In this document: piece by piece, positions 1 to 8,943 of the stretch | Layout of the letters: each line of letters begins with the position of its first letter | Position numbering within the stretch: position 1 is the first letter of the stretch | DNA from: an uncultured Bacteroidales bacterium | GTDB taxonomy: Bacteria > Bacteroidota > Bacteroidia > Bacteroidales > UBA3824 | NCBI GenBank assembly: GCA_937877455.1 | Contig: CALFIU010000153.1 | Span: 1-18,064, forward strand | Direction of reading: 5' to 3' | Length of the DNA: 18,064 bases | The notes under the pieces: model-generated | Seen by the model: only the letters and a program-made list of their open reading frames with translations | Told to the model about the DNA's origin: nothing | Database searches by the model: none | Made by a program: the position numbers and the translations under genes

Positions 1-86
1 CGCAGTTTACTGATTGTAAATAAGCATTTTGAGATTGAAATACAACGCAGAAAAAACAATTTTTAGGTTGGGTATTGTAATACTAA

Positions 87-365
87 CTACTTTTTTCTAA
101 TTTTGCAATCTACAGAACCTGCTAAAGCACAACCATCACAAGCGTCAACATCTTGTTTATTTTGACGTAGTTTATCATCAATCATTTTTTGCACAGTATT
201 CATACAATAAATACCTCGTTTACGCATTTCTTCGTTGTGTCCAACTTCGTATTCAGGAAACTTTTTCTTCTTACTAAAAAAAGTTTGAACACCAAGCCCA
301 AGAAAACAAAGAGCTATAATAACTATTACAACACCAAAAACCGATAAATAGACAGAAAATCCCAT
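87..365 (-). CDS. Small single-pass membrane protein with a cysteine-bearing tail
   Basis: This 92-residue protein has a hydrophobic N-terminal segment (about residues 3-29), then a basic KKKK stretch that should lie in the cytoplasm. A polar tail follows with the motif FPEYEVGHNEEMRKRGI, an isolated Cys, and a CDGC...DC cluster at the C-terminus. I start it at the ATG at 365. The frame stays open upstream only to a TTG at 392, and that TTG lies in a sequence resembling a Bacteroidota -7 box on the minus strand (TTACTTTG, about 390-397). The layout of one membrane helix plus a Cys-containing tail is vaguely like NqrM-type small maturation proteins and other small Bacteroidales membrane proteins, but I do not recognise the family with confidence. 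It is transcribed away from the polysaccharide operon and is probably unrelated to it. Confidence 0.6.
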   Translation of the reverse strand: MGFSVYLSVFGVVIVIIALCFLGLGVQTFFSKKKKFPEYEVGHNEEMRKRGIYCMNTVQKMIDDKLRQNKQDVDACDGCALAGSVDCKIRKK

Positions 366-406
366 TTCAACAATTTTTAATTTATAATGCAAAGTAAATC
401 ATTTTT

Positions 407-438
407 TTTGAAAATAAAAAATTAAAAACCTATATTTG
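407..438 (+). promoter_or_regulatory. Bacteroidota-type promoter of the polysaccharide operon
   Basis: TTTG at 407-410 (-33 element) and TATATTTG at 431-438 (-7 element, consensus TAnnTTTG) are separated by 20 bases, which fits the promoter recognised by the Bacteroidota primary sigma factor. Transcription should begin near 445 and leave a leader of roughly 45 bases before the wzz-like ATG at 492. No other good start signal is seen before the following four genes, so this promoter probably drives all five genes up to the terminator at 5627-5665. Confidence 0.7.
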
Positions 439-491
439 CAAATTAAGTAAACAAACGTCAATTATTAATTAAAATATTAATACACAATAAT

Positions 492-1658
492 ATGGAAAAC
501 AGTCAAAATTCAACCGAAACAGAAAATAAGCAAGATTTAAATCAAAAAGACTTTCACGAAATTGTGATGAAACAGTATGAACTAATAAATTCACAATTCA
601 ATACCATACGTCAAATGCAAATCGACCAAGAGGAACGCGATGCAGAATTTGATTTATCAAGGCTAATTCCTAAATTTTTACGTAAGAAAAAAGGCGAAAC
701 ATCCGACACCGTTAAAGAAAAAAATAAAACTGGAATACTAAAAAAATTATTTAACTTTACACTACTCACCACCGCAAAATATTACAAATTAGTATTTCTG
801 ATAACTATATTAGGTCTAATCTATGGAATAATAATATTTTTCTCAACTACAAAAATTTACGAAAGTAAAATAAAATACGCATCAGGTTTTGCTGGCAACT
901 CTTTTTACCAAGACCCTATCGAAAACCTTGGAGCAATGGCACGAACTGCCCCTACAGAACTCGCCAAACGACTTGACATTACTTTTGAAAATGCACAAAA
1001 AATAAAAAATATAGAATTTTCTGTTTTTAAAGGGTACGAAGCAGAAAAAAATCAAATAGAAAACGACTCCGTAATAAAAAAAATTGAATATTACCCATAT
1101 TTCAACGTAATATATTCAATCACCGACAATTCTATAATGGATGATATTGAACAAAAAACAACTGACTATCTTGAAAAAATAAGCTACAACAACAAAAATA
1201 AAGAATTAAATAGAGTAGGACTTGAAACACAAATAAAAGACCTTCAAACCGAAATTGACAACAAAGATTCAATAATATCCGCAGCCATATACCGCATAAA
1301 AAATGTAAACAACGACAAAAATCAGTATTTCATAAAAGAAACAGGTCTTGAAGGACGCGGTATAATACTCAATCAAAACGAACCAATGGGTACAATTATA
1401 CAAAATGTTTCCCAGAAAAATGATATGATAATTTCGAGAAAAGCCGTTCTTACCGATGCTCTAAATTACCTACTTAAAGATAACTTTTCAATTGTAGAAC
1501 ACTATTCAGTGGACAACAATGCTGTTTTTCCTCGTGTTAGACACATTGTTATTTACACTTTAGATGGTTTTTTGGTTGGTATAATGATTGCAATTGCAAT
1601 ATCAATAATAAAAATTTTGCAAAAAAAGGTAAAACAACTCGAAACAGAAACCAAATAA
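492..1658 (+). CDS. Wzz-type polysaccharide chain-length determinant protein
   Basis: This is a 388-residue inner-membrane protein of the polysaccharide co-polymerase type, expected to set the chain length of an O-antigen or capsular polysaccharide. The architecture is typical: a long polar N-terminal cytoplasmic region (1-97), a first membrane helix (about 100-118), a periplasmic region rich in Lys/Asn/Glu with a likely coiled coil (about 235-275), and a second membrane helix near the C-terminus (about 352-376) followed by a short basic tail. The cytoplasmic N-terminus of about 95 residues is longer than in classical enterobacterial Wzz, and no Walker motif or tyrosine-kinase domain is present. 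It is the first gene of the operon, 25 bases before rfbA, which supports the assignment. The extracytoplasmic sequence is poorly conserved in this family, so topology and context carry most of the weight. Confidence 0.8.
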   Translation: MENSQNSTETENKQDLNQKDFHEIVMKQYELINSQFNTIRQMQIDQEERDAEFDLSRLIPKFLRKKKGETSDTVKEKNKTGILKKLFNFTLLTTAKYYKLVFLITILGLIYGIIIFFSTTKIYESKIKYASGFAGNSFYQDPIENLGAMARTAPTELAKRLDITFENAQKIKNIEFSVFKGYEAEKNQIENDSVIKKIEYYPYFNVIYSITDNSIMDDIEQKTTDYLEKISYNNKNKELNRVGLETQIKDLQTEIDNKDSIISAAIYRIKNVNNDKNQYFIKETGLEGRGIILNQNEPMGTIIQNVSQKNDMIISRKAVLTDALNYLLKDNFSIVEHYSVDNNAVFPRVRHIVIYTLDGFLVGIMIAIAISIIKILQKKVKQLETETK

Positions 1659-1683
1659 AATAAACTAAAAATTTTATTAAATT

Positions 1684-2562
1684 ATGAAAGGCATTATACT
1701 TGCTGGTGGTAGCGGCACAAGACTCTACCCTATCACAAAAGTTATCAGCAAACAATTGCTGCCAGTTTACGACAAACCAATGATTTATTATCCTCTATCA
1801 ACACTAATGCTGGCAGGAATACGCGACATTTTGATAATTTCCACACCACAAGATTTGCCATTATTTGAAAGAATGCTCGGCACAGGAGAAGAATGGGGGT
1901 TAAATTTTTCATACGTTGAGCAGCCTCGCCCAGAAGGACTTGCACAAGCTTTCATTCTTGGCAAAGAATTTATCGCAAACGACAATGTTTGTTTAGTACT
2001 CGGAGATAACATTTTTTATGGTCACGGACTTCCAAACTTGTTAAAAGATGCAACAAAAAACGTAAACGAAAAAAACATAGCCATAGTTTTTGGATATTCG
2101 GTAACCGACCCAGAAAGATACGGAGTTATAGCATTCGACAAAAACGGACGCGCAACTTCAATAGAAGAAAAACCCGAAAAACCAAAATCAAACTACGCTG
2201 TTGTAGGGTTATATTTTTACCCAAATGATGTAGTAAAAATAGCATCAGAAATAAAACCATCGGCACGTGGAGAGTTGGAAATAACCACAGTAAACCAAAC
2301 ATACCTCAATCAAAATAGGCTTGGCGTAGAGTTAATGGGACGCGGATTTGCATGGCTTGATACAGGCACACACGAATCATTAAACGAAGCAGGAAGTTTT
2401 ATCCAAACCATAGAAATGAGGCAAGGTTTAAAAATTTCGTGTATTGAAGAAATAGCCTACAAACTTGGTTACATTTCGGCAGAAAAACTAAAATCGCTTG
2501 CCGAACCGCTGCAAAAAAACAACTACGGACAATATTTGATGCAATTAGCAACAAATAAATAA
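1684..2562 (+). CDS. rfbA: Glucose-1-phosphate thymidylyltransferase
   Basis: The enzyme joins dTTP and glucose 1-phosphate to give dTDP-glucose and pyrophosphate, the first step of dTDP-rhamnose and related dTDP-sugar synthesis in the cytoplasm. At 292 residues it has the usual length. The N-terminus carries the nucleotidyltransferase signature GGSGTRLYPIT followed by SKQLLPVYDKPMIYYPL (about 8-38). LVLGDNIFYGHG (about 104-115) contains the metal-binding Asp, and the IEEKPEKPKS and GRGFAWLDTGTH segments are typical of the sugar-binding part. It lies 25 bases after the wzz-like gene and 12 bases before rfbC. Nothing suggests that it is damaged. Confidence 0.97.
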   Translation: MKGIILAGGSGTRLYPITKVISKQLLPVYDKPMIYYPLSTLMLAGIRDILIISTPQDLPLFERMLGTGEEWGLNFSYVEQPRPEGLAQAFILGKEFIANDNVCLVLGDNIFYGHGLPNLLKDATKNVNEKNIAIVFGYSVTDPERYGVIAFDKNGRATSIEEKPEKPKSNYAVVGLYFYPNDVVKIASEIKPSARGELEITTVNQTYLNQNRLGVELMGRGFAWLDTGTHESLNEAGSFIQTIEMRQGLKISCIEEIAYKLGYISAEKLKSLAEPLQKNNYGQYLMQLATNK

Positions 2563-2574
2563 AGATTTAAGCAA

Positions 2575-3147
2575 ATGAAATTCAATAAGTTATCAATATC
2601 AGGGCTTTGGATAATAGAGCCACAAGTATTTGGCGACAACCGCGGATATTTTTGCGAAACATTCAAAAAAGAATTATTTGAACAAAATATTGGCAAAGTA
2701 ACTTTTGTACAAGAAAACGAATCAAGCAGTAGTTATGGTGTTTTAAGAGGATTGCACCTACAACGCCCACCATACACACAAGCCAAACTCGTAAGCGTTG
2801 CACTCGGCAAAGTTCTTGATGTTGCGGTTGACGTTAGAACCGACTCTCCCACTTTTGGAAAATACGAAATTGTTGAACTATCAGACCAAAACAAACGCCG
2901 TTTTTTTATACCGCGTGGTTTTCTTCACGGCTTTGTAGTGTTAAGCGAAAAAGCAATTTTTCAATATAAAGTCGACAATATTTACAACAAAGACTCAGAA
3001 CAAGGTATTATCTACAACGACCCAACCATCAATGTTGATTGGCAAATAGAACCAAATAAGATGGTGTTTTCAGAAAAAGATCTTAAACTCAAAACATTAA
3101 ACAAACAAGATTTTTACACAACTAATCAATATCAAACCAACCTATGA
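2575..3147 (+). CDS. rfbC: dTDP-4-dehydrorhamnose 3,5-epimerase
   Basis: This cupin-fold epimerase acts on dTDP-4-keto-6-deoxyglucose to give dTDP-4-keto-L-rhamnose. The 190-residue length matches the family. GVLRGLHLQ contains the catalytic base His61. Lys71 (QAKLVSV) and Tyr131 (FQYKVDN) match the conserved active-site Lys and Tyr, and FIPRGFLHGF (about 111-120) is another conserved segment. The stop codon overlaps the rfbB start (ATGA at 3144-3147), which implies translational coupling. The usual next step, reduction by RfbD, has no gene in this window. Confidence 0.96.
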   Translation: MKFNKLSISGLWIIEPQVFGDNRGYFCETFKKELFEQNIGKVTFVQENESSSSYGVLRGLHLQRPPYTQAKLVSVALGKVLDVAVDVRTDSPTFGKYEIVELSDQNKRRFFIPRGFLHGFVVLSEKAIFQYKVDNIYNKDSEQGIIYNDPTINVDWQIEPNKMVFSEKDLKLKTLNKQDFYTTNQYQTNL

Positions 3148-4205
3148 ATGTAATAATGGTAACAGGAGGAGCAGGTTTTATTGGCTCCAACTTTATAAGA
3201 TACGTGTTGGAAAAAACAGATTTTAAAGGTAAAATTGTCAACGTTGACAAACTTACTTATGCAGGCAACCCCGAAAATCTTTCCGACATAGCACAAAAAT
3301 ATTCGTCAACAAGATATTTTTTTGAACAAACCGACATCTGCGACAAAGAAAAAATAGCAGAATTATTCAAAAAATACAACATAGACACCGTTGTACATTT
3401 TGCCGCCGAAAGCCATGTAGATCGTTCAATACTTGGACCAAAAGATTTTATAGAAACCAACATAATGGGTACGTTCAACCTTCTTGAAAACGCACGTAAC
3501 TATTGGGGACAACGCACCGATGTAAGATTTCATCATATATCCACCGACGAAGTTTATGGAAGTCTCGGCGAAACAGGATATTTTTACGAAACAACACCAT
3601 ACGACCCAAGAAGCCCATATTCTGCATCCAAAGCATCGTCCGACCATTTGGTAGAGGCTTACAAACATACATACGGGCTACCAGTTACAAAATCAAATTG
3701 TTCTAACAATTACGGACCTTATCATTTTCCCGAAAAATTGATACCTCTGCTAATACTCAACATATTAGACCAAAAACCATTACCCGTTTATGGCGACGGA
3801 CTAAACGTTAGAGATTGGCTTTATGTAGAAGACCATTGCAGTGCAATATGGACAATTTTAACCAAAGGAATTGTTGGCGAAACATACAACATTGGAGGAG
3901 AAAACGAACGCACCAACATAGAAATTGTCAACACCGTATGCGAAATAATGGCAGAAAAACACAACAAAGAAAAAGATTTTTACAAAAAATTGATAACCTT
4001 TGTAAAAGATAGACCCGGACACGACCGCCGATATGCCATCAACTGCGACAAAATAAAACAACAATTAGGGTGGAAACAATCGGTAAACTTTGAACAAGGA
4101 ATACGCAAAACCGTAGAATGGTATCTCGCAAACAGCCAATGGGTAAAAAACGTTCAATCGGGCGATTATAAAAATTGGATAAATAAAAATTACGAAAAAA
4201 GATAA
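3144..4205 (+). CDS. rfbB: dTDP-glucose 4,6-dehydratase
   Basis: This NAD-dependent extended short-chain dehydrogenase converts dTDP-glucose to dTDP-4-keto-6-deoxyglucose. At 353 residues it is full length. The N-terminal VTGGAGFIGSNF (about 6-17) is the NAD-binding glycine motif. STDEVYG (133-139) supplies the Thr-Asp-Glu triad used for dehydration, and YSASK gives the catalytic Tyr159/Lys163 pair. KSNCSNNYGPYHFPEK, around residue 180, is characteristic of RmlB. The gene overlaps rfbC by four bases and ends one base before the next ATG, so the three enzymes are tightly co-translated. The gene order A-C-B without D is unusual. Confidence 0.97.
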   Translation: MNVIMVTGGAGFIGSNFIRYVLEKTDFKGKIVNVDKLTYAGNPENLSDIAQKYSSTRYFFEQTDICDKEKIAELFKKYNIDTVVHFAAESHVDRSILGPKDFIETNIMGTFNLLENARNYWGQRTDVRFHHISTDEVYGSLGETGYFYETTPYDPRSPYSASKASSDHLVEAYKHTYGLPVTKSNCSNNYGPYHFPEKLIPLLILNILDQKPLPVYGDGLNVRDWLYVEDHCSAIWTILTKGIVGETYNIGGENERTNIEIVNTVCEIMAEKHNKEKDFYKKLITFVKDRPGHDRRYAINCDKIKQQLGWKQSVNFEQGIRKTVEWYLANSQWVKNVQSGDYKNWINKNYEKR

Positions 4206-4206
4206 A

Positions 4207-5595
4207 ATGATAAAAAATATCTGTTGCATCGGAGCTGGATATGTAGGCGGTCCAACAATGACTGTAATGGCCTACAAATGCCCTGAAATAAAAATAACCG
4301 TTGTTGACCTTAATAAAAAACGCATAGAAGCATGGAACTCATCCAACCCTAAAAATATTCCAGTTTTTGAACCAGGACTTGCCGACATTGTAATGAAAAC
4401 AAGAGGTAAAAATCTATTCTTTTCAACCGACGTTGAAACCGCAATAGACCAAGCCGAAATGATTTTTATGTCGGTAAACACACCAACAAAAGAATATGGC
4501 AAAGGCAAAGGAATGGCCGCTGATTTAAAATATATTGAATTGTGTGCCAGACAGATAGCTGCAATTTCAAAATCAGACAAAATAGTTGTAGAAAAATCCA
4601 CACTTCCTGTACGCACCGCCGAAGCAATACGGTCAATACTCGACAACACTGGCAACGGTGTAAAATTTCAAATACTTTCTAATCCAGAATTTTTGGCAGA
4701 GGGAACAGCCATCAACGACCTACTCAATCCCGATCGCGTTCTTATTGGCGGATTACAAACTCCAGAAGGCAAAGCCGCAATAGAAGAACTAACTGCAATA
4801 TATGCACATTGGATACCAAGAGAAAGAATACTCCACACAAATGTTTGGAGTAGCGAACTATCAAAACTAACAGCAAACGCATTTCTCGCCCAAAGAATTT
4901 CGTCAATCAACTCGCTGTCAGCACTTTGCGAAAAAACAGAAGCCGATGTAACCGAAATATCAAAGGCAATAGGATCTGACAGCCGAATAGGTTCAAAGTT
5001 TTTAACAGCATCGGTTGGATTTGGCGGATCGTGTTTTCAAAAAGACGTACTAAACCTTGTATATATCTGCAAAAGTTTTGGTCTTGAAGAAGTAGCAGAA
5101 TATTGGGATCAAGTAATAAAAATGAACGACTATCAGAAACAACGTTTTGCCGACAACATAATAACAACACTTTACAACACTGTTTCGGGCAAAAAAATAG
5201 CGTTTCTCGGATGGGCGTTTAAAAAAGATACCAACGACACACGCGAAACTCCAGCAATGTATGTGGCTGATATTTTAACAAAAGACCTTGCCAACATTTC
5301 TGTTTACGACCCTAAAGTATCAGAAACCCAAGTGTTTACCGACATGGCACACGTTAATGGCAGAACAGACGAGGAAAATAAAAAACAAATTTCGGTTTAC
5401 AACGACCCATACGAAGCCTGCAAAAATGCCCACGCAATAGCAATACTTACCGAATGGGACATGTTTAAAACTTTAGATTGGAAAAAAATTCACGACAACA
5501 TGTTAAAACCAGCATTTATGTTCGATGGAAGAAACATCCTCGATAAAAAACAAATGGAAAACCTCGGTTTTAAATTTAAAAGCATTGGAAAATAA
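4207..5595 (+). CDS. ugd: UDP-glucose 6-dehydrogenase (eukaryotic-like form)
   Basis: The enzyme oxidises UDP-glucose twice with NAD+ to give UDP-glucuronate, a precursor of acidic capsule or exopolysaccharide. Its length (462 residues), the NAD-binding GAGYVGGPTMTVMA start (about 9-22), the VNTPTK and EKSTLPV segments, NPEFLAEGTAI (about 159-169), and GFGGSCFQKD with catalytic Cys276 all fit the longer animal-type UGDH subfamily rather than the short E. coli-type enzyme. The C-terminal UDP-binding part has the conserved GWAFKKDTNDTRETPA. It follows rfbB by one base and is the last gene of the operon, with a strong terminator 31 bases downstream. A precursor for uronic acid residues in the same polysaccharide is the natural reading. 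Confidence 0.95.
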   Translation: MIKNICCIGAGYVGGPTMTVMAYKCPEIKITVVDLNKKRIEAWNSSNPKNIPVFEPGLADIVMKTRGKNLFFSTDVETAIDQAEMIFMSVNTPTKEYGKGKGMAADLKYIELCARQIAAISKSDKIVVEKSTLPVRTAEAIRSILDNTGNGVKFQILSNPEFLAEGTAINDLLNPDRVLIGGLQTPEGKAAIEELTAIYAHWIPRERILHTNVWSSELSKLTANAFLAQRISSINSLSALCEKTEADVTEISKAIGSDSRIGSKFLTASVGFGGSCFQKDVLNLVYICKSFGLEEVAEYWDQVIKMNDYQKQRFADNIITTLYNTVSGKKIAFLGWAFKKDTNDTRETPAMYVADILTKDLANISVYDPKVSETQVFTDMAHVNGRTDEENKKQISVYNDPYEACKNAHAIAILTEWDMFKTLDWKKIHDNMLKPAFMFDGRNILDKKQMENLGFKFKSIGK

Positions 5596-5626
5596 AAACA
5601 ATTACAAACATTAATATAAAAATTAG

Positions 5627-5665
5627 AAAAAACACGAAACAAACAAACATTGTTTCGTGTTTTTT
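5627..5665 (+). terminator. Rho-independent terminator of the polysaccharide operon
   Basis: A perfect 16-base-pair inverted repeat, built around ACACGAAACAA (5632-5642) and TTGTTTCGTGT (5650-5660), has a 7-base loop. It is preceded by an A-run (5627-5632) and followed by a T-run (5660-5665). The hairpin starts 31 bases after the ugd stop codon. Because of the A/T tracts on both sides it could also work in the reverse direction. Confidence 0.9.
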
Positions 5666-5720
5666 ATTAAAACATATCATATCAATAATGCAAAGTTTTA
5701 TTACATTTGCAAAAAAAACA

Positions 5721-6944
5721 ATGGCAGATTTATTAAAAACAACAACAGCAATACTAACAACAATACTCATAGGATGCACACACGGGCATCCAGATAAAGA
5801 TTTGAGTTTCAGTATTTTTGGCACAATAGACGATGCTAATGGTAGAACCATTTACCTAAAAATAAACCTCGAAAACGGATACGGACTATTAGATTCTGCA
5901 AAAATAAAACCAGATGGTAGTTTTGCATTCAACGCACTAACAAACCGTCCCGATTTTTTCTCGCTGCAACTCGAAGGAAATGAAAACACAATAACCATTG
6001 CCGCTGATACATGTCAAAAAATAGAACTGCATGCCCAAGCCAAAAATTTTCCTGAAAACTACACAATAACTGGTTCACCAGAAAGCGAAAAAATCTGCCA
6101 ATTAGAAAACCAACTTACACAAACCAAAAAAACAAGCGATTCGCTTGGAAAAATATTCCGTGCAAAAATTAATAATCCCGATTTACCAGAAATAAAACAT
6201 AGTCTTGATTCGGTGTATCACGAAACAGAAAAAAAACAAAGAATCTTTTCGGAAAACTTTTTAAATCAAAATCAAGGTTCGTTAGCTGCATTAATATGTC
6301 TATCACAATACATTGCACCTCGAACACCAATTTTCGACCCAATAAAAGACTTTGAAATATACGAAAAAACATCAACACAATTATCGGAAAAATATCCAGA
6401 AAACATACACGTAAAAAAATTGCAACAATACGTAGAAAAACTAAAAACACTAAAACACGACAGCAAACCGCTACCGGGTACAATAAAAATTGGGTTTCCT
6501 GCACCAGAAATATCATTACCAACAATAAAAGGCGACACAATAAAACTATCTGATTTAAAAGGGAATTATGTTTTGGTTGACTTTTGGGCATCGTGGAGCA
6601 ACATATCGCAAAAAAACAACGAACTACTTTCTAAAATTTATTGGAAATACAACTCAGCAGGTTTTACGGTTTATCAAATAGCAATCGACAACAACCGCGA
6701 AAACTGGAAAAACGCAATAAAAACACAAAAATTACCATGGTACAACGTTTCTGACCTAAAACTCTGGAACTGCCAAGCAGCCCAAGATTATGGCATAAAA
6801 ACACTTCCCGCCAATTTTCTCATCTATCCTGATGGAATTGTTGGTCAGAGCAATTTAACACCACAAGAACTTGACGAAACTTTAAAAAACTTAATCGGAA
6901 ATAAAATAATTAGAAAAAAAGTAGAACCTTCTCAACAAAATTAA
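5721..6944 (+). CDS. Thioredoxin-fold (TlpA/DUF4369-type) lipoprotein without the CxxC cysteines
   Basis: A lipoprotein signal peptide ends in LIGC. An N-terminal beta-rich DUF4369-like domain follows (FGTIDDANGRTIYLK...), then a charged helical linker and a C-terminal TlpA/AhpC-like thioredoxin domain that starts at GFPAPEISLPTIKGDTIKLSDLKG. The redox motif expected after VDFWASW (WCxxC) reads W-S-N-I-S, so both active-site cysteines are serines. The cis-proline region (TLPANFLIYPDG) is kept. It is therefore probably not a disulfide reductase and may be a binding or structural relative. I prefer the ATG at 5721 (407 residues). An in-frame ATG at 5688 would add 11 residues but lies upstream of a possible -7 box (TACATTTG, 5702-5709). 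The gene ends 3 bases before sppA, so the two are probably co-transcribed. Confidence 0.85.
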   Translation: MADLLKTTTAILTTILIGCTHGHPDKDLSFSIFGTIDDANGRTIYLKINLENGYGLLDSAKIKPDGSFAFNALTNRPDFFSLQLEGNENTITIAADTCQKIELHAQAKNFPENYTITGSPESEKICQLENQLTQTKKTSDSLGKIFRAKINNPDLPEIKHSLDSVYHETEKKQRIFSENFLNQNQGSLAALICLSQYIAPRTPIFDPIKDFEIYEKTSTQLSEKYPENIHVKKLQQYVEKLKTLKHDSKPLPGTIKIGFPAPEISLPTIKGDTIKLSDLKGNYVLVDFWASWSNISQKNNELLSKIYWKYNSAGFTVYQIAIDNNRENWKNAIKTQKLPWYNVSDLKLWNCQAAQDYGIKTLPANFLIYPDGIVGQSNLTPQELDETLKNLIGNKIIRKKVEPSQQN

Positions 6945-6947
6945 AAT

Positions 6948-8717
6948 ATGAAAAAATTTTTTACAACAACACTTGCAGTAATAACAGGACTTTTTGTTTG
7001 GTCTATAATCTCTACAGCAGCTACAGCGATATTCTTTTTCGCCATAGTGGCATTCTCCGACATGGACAGCAACAATACCAAAGATATTACCAAAAATACA
7101 ATACTACATCTTACTCTCGACACAGAAATAACCGACCGTAGCGAAGATAGTTATTCTCAAAACGCATATTTAAACTTAACAAATTTTTCAGTTAGCGAAA
7201 AAACAATTGGCATCAACACGCTTTACAAAGCAATTAAACAAGCATCAACCGACCCAAAAATATCAGCATTATTTCTCGACCTATCAACATTAAATTGTGG
7301 GGCAGCGTCTGTCGAAGAAATAAGAAACATGATAATTGATTTCAAAAAATCAGGCAAGCCAGTATTCTCATACGCAGATAGTTACGACAATCTAACTTAT
7401 TATTTAGCAAGTGCAGCAGACCAAATTATTATGAATCCTTGTGGAGGAATTGAATTTAAAGGTCTTGCAATGCAAAATTTTTATGTAAAATCGGCATTAG
7501 AAAAAGTTGGAATAGAAATGCAGGTGGTTCGCCATGGCAAATTCAAAAGCGCAGTAGAGCCATACATACAAGACAAAATGAGCGATGAAAATTCGTTACA
7601 AAGCCAAACATTGCTCAATGATATTTGGAACAATATGCTATTGGAAATAAGCGTAAGCCGCAAAATCGACACCGAAGTTCTCAACAAATACGCCGATGAA
7701 TTAGCATTAGTTAGTAATCAAAATTTTTGCGTAAGTAGCGGAATTATAGATTCATTAATGTATCGTAGCGATTTTTTAACTTATTTACAAGAAATTGCAG
7801 GACAAGATATTACACAAGATATAAAAACTGTAAGCCTCAACGATTACCAAATAATAGAAAATCAAAAACCACAAAGCATTATAGCTGTGATTTATGCAAG
7901 TGGCGAAATAGTAGGCGATGGCGGACGTGGTACAATTACAAGTAAAGCAATGGCAAAAGCCTTTGAACAAGCACGTTGCGACGACAAAGTAAAAGCAGTG
8001 GTTTTAAGGGTCAACTCGCCAGGTGGTGATGCATCGGAAGCAGAAACCATACTCCACGAAGCAGAAAAACTCGCTGCAGTAAAACCTTTTGTTGTATCAA
8101 TGGGCGACTATGCAGCATCTGGAGGATATTATATTTCATGTTTGGCCGACAGCATATTTGTAATGCCAAACACCATAACAGGCAGTATAGGTGTGTTTGG
8201 AATAATGCCATGCGCCCAAAAACTCATCAAAAACACAATTGGAATTAACGTAGAAACCGTAAAAACCAACAAACATTCTGATTTTATGACAATAACATCC
8301 CCAATGGACAGCAAAGAAGCAGAAGTTTTGCAACGTAGTGTCGAAAACATCTACTCTTTGTTTATTGGTCATGTTGCTAACTATCGTCCTCTAAGCGTTG
8401 AAGGCGTTGATAGCATTGGACAAGGACGCGTATGGAGCGGTATTTCTGCGTGTAAAAACGGACTTTCTGACAATTTTGGCGGACTTGAATGTGCAATTGA
8501 TGCAGCTGCAAAGATTGCCGACATAAAAAGTTGGAAAATAATGGAATATCCCGAAAACGACAATTCTATTTTGGGAATTTTTAAAGATATATTATCGGCA
8601 AAACTTTCTGCTTTTAACAATTATCCAAAAGATTATGCAAAAATATTAAAATATGCAGAAAATCTTAGCAAAAACCAAGGCGTAAAATGCTATATGCAAC
8701 CAGTTGTAATAAAATAA
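6948..8717 (+). CDS. sppA: Signal peptide peptidase SppA, long (67 kDa-like) form
   Basis: This membrane-bound serine protease uses a Ser-Lys dyad to degrade cleaved signal peptides and possibly other membrane-proximal peptides. At 589 residues it is the long form with two tandem S49 domains. The N-terminal domain carries the general-base Lys200 in HGKFKSAVEPY, and the C-terminal domain carries the nucleophile Ser391 in GDYAASGGYY, the arrangement of the E. coli 67-kDa enzyme. One N-terminal membrane anchor spans about residues 8-36. RVNSPGGDA (about 354-362) is the oxyanion-region motif. It is intact and lies 3 bases after the thioredoxin-like lipoprotein gene. Confidence 0.96.
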   Translation: MKKFFTTTLAVITGLFVWSIISTAATAIFFFAIVAFSDMDSNNTKDITKNTILHLTLDTEITDRSEDSYSQNAYLNLTNFSVSEKTIGINTLYKAIKQASTDPKISALFLDLSTLNCGAASVEEIRNMIIDFKKSGKPVFSYADSYDNLTYYLASAADQIIMNPCGGIEFKGLAMQNFYVKSALEKVGIEMQVVRHGKFKSAVEPYIQDKMSDENSLQSQTLLNDIWNNMLLEISVSRKIDTEVLNKYADELALVSNQNFCVSSGIIDSLMYRSDFLTYLQEIAGQDITQDIKTVSLNDYQIIENQKPQSIIAVIYASGEIVGDGGRGTITSKAMAKAFEQARCDDKVKAVVLRVNSPGGDASEAETILHEAEKLAAVKPFVVSMGDYAASGGYYISCLADSIFVMPNTITGSIGVFGIMPCAQKLIKNTIGINVETVKTNKHSDFMTITSPMDSKEAEVLQRSVENIYSLFIGHVANYRPLSVEGVDSIGQGRVWSGISACKNGLSDNFGGLECAIDAAAKIADIKSWKIMEYPENDNSILGIFKDILSAKLSAFNNYPKDYAKILKYAENLSKNQGVKCYMQPVVIK

Positions 8718-8835
8718 TATCATTTATGAATTAAAAACAAACATTATTCAACATTCTCAAATGCTATTAATTACGAAATACACAGAAAATACGGAATATA
8801 ATTTCAAACAATTATGTTATATGTTTTCTAAATCA

Positions 8836-8853
8836 AAAAATACAAGTATTTTT
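8836..8853. repeat. Small AT-rich palindrome in the sppA/nucleotidyltransferase intergenic region
   Basis: AAAAATAC and GTATTTTT flank a 2-base centre. It is the only clear inverted repeat I see in the 226-base gap (8718-8943), which is otherwise plain AT-rich sequence. With AT pairs only and 118 bases after sppA, it would be a weak terminator at best. Confidence 0.3.
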
Positions 8854-8943
8854 ATGAATATTTTCCGTTAATTTTAATTGTAAGTTTTCTGTATATTCAG
8901 TAAAAATATAACTTGCGAACCCAAAACAAACATACATAAAATT

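Noticed and set aside
4272..4655. A 127-codon minus-strand open frame inside ugd
   Set aside because: It is entirely antisense to a well-conserved gene and has no recognisable features.
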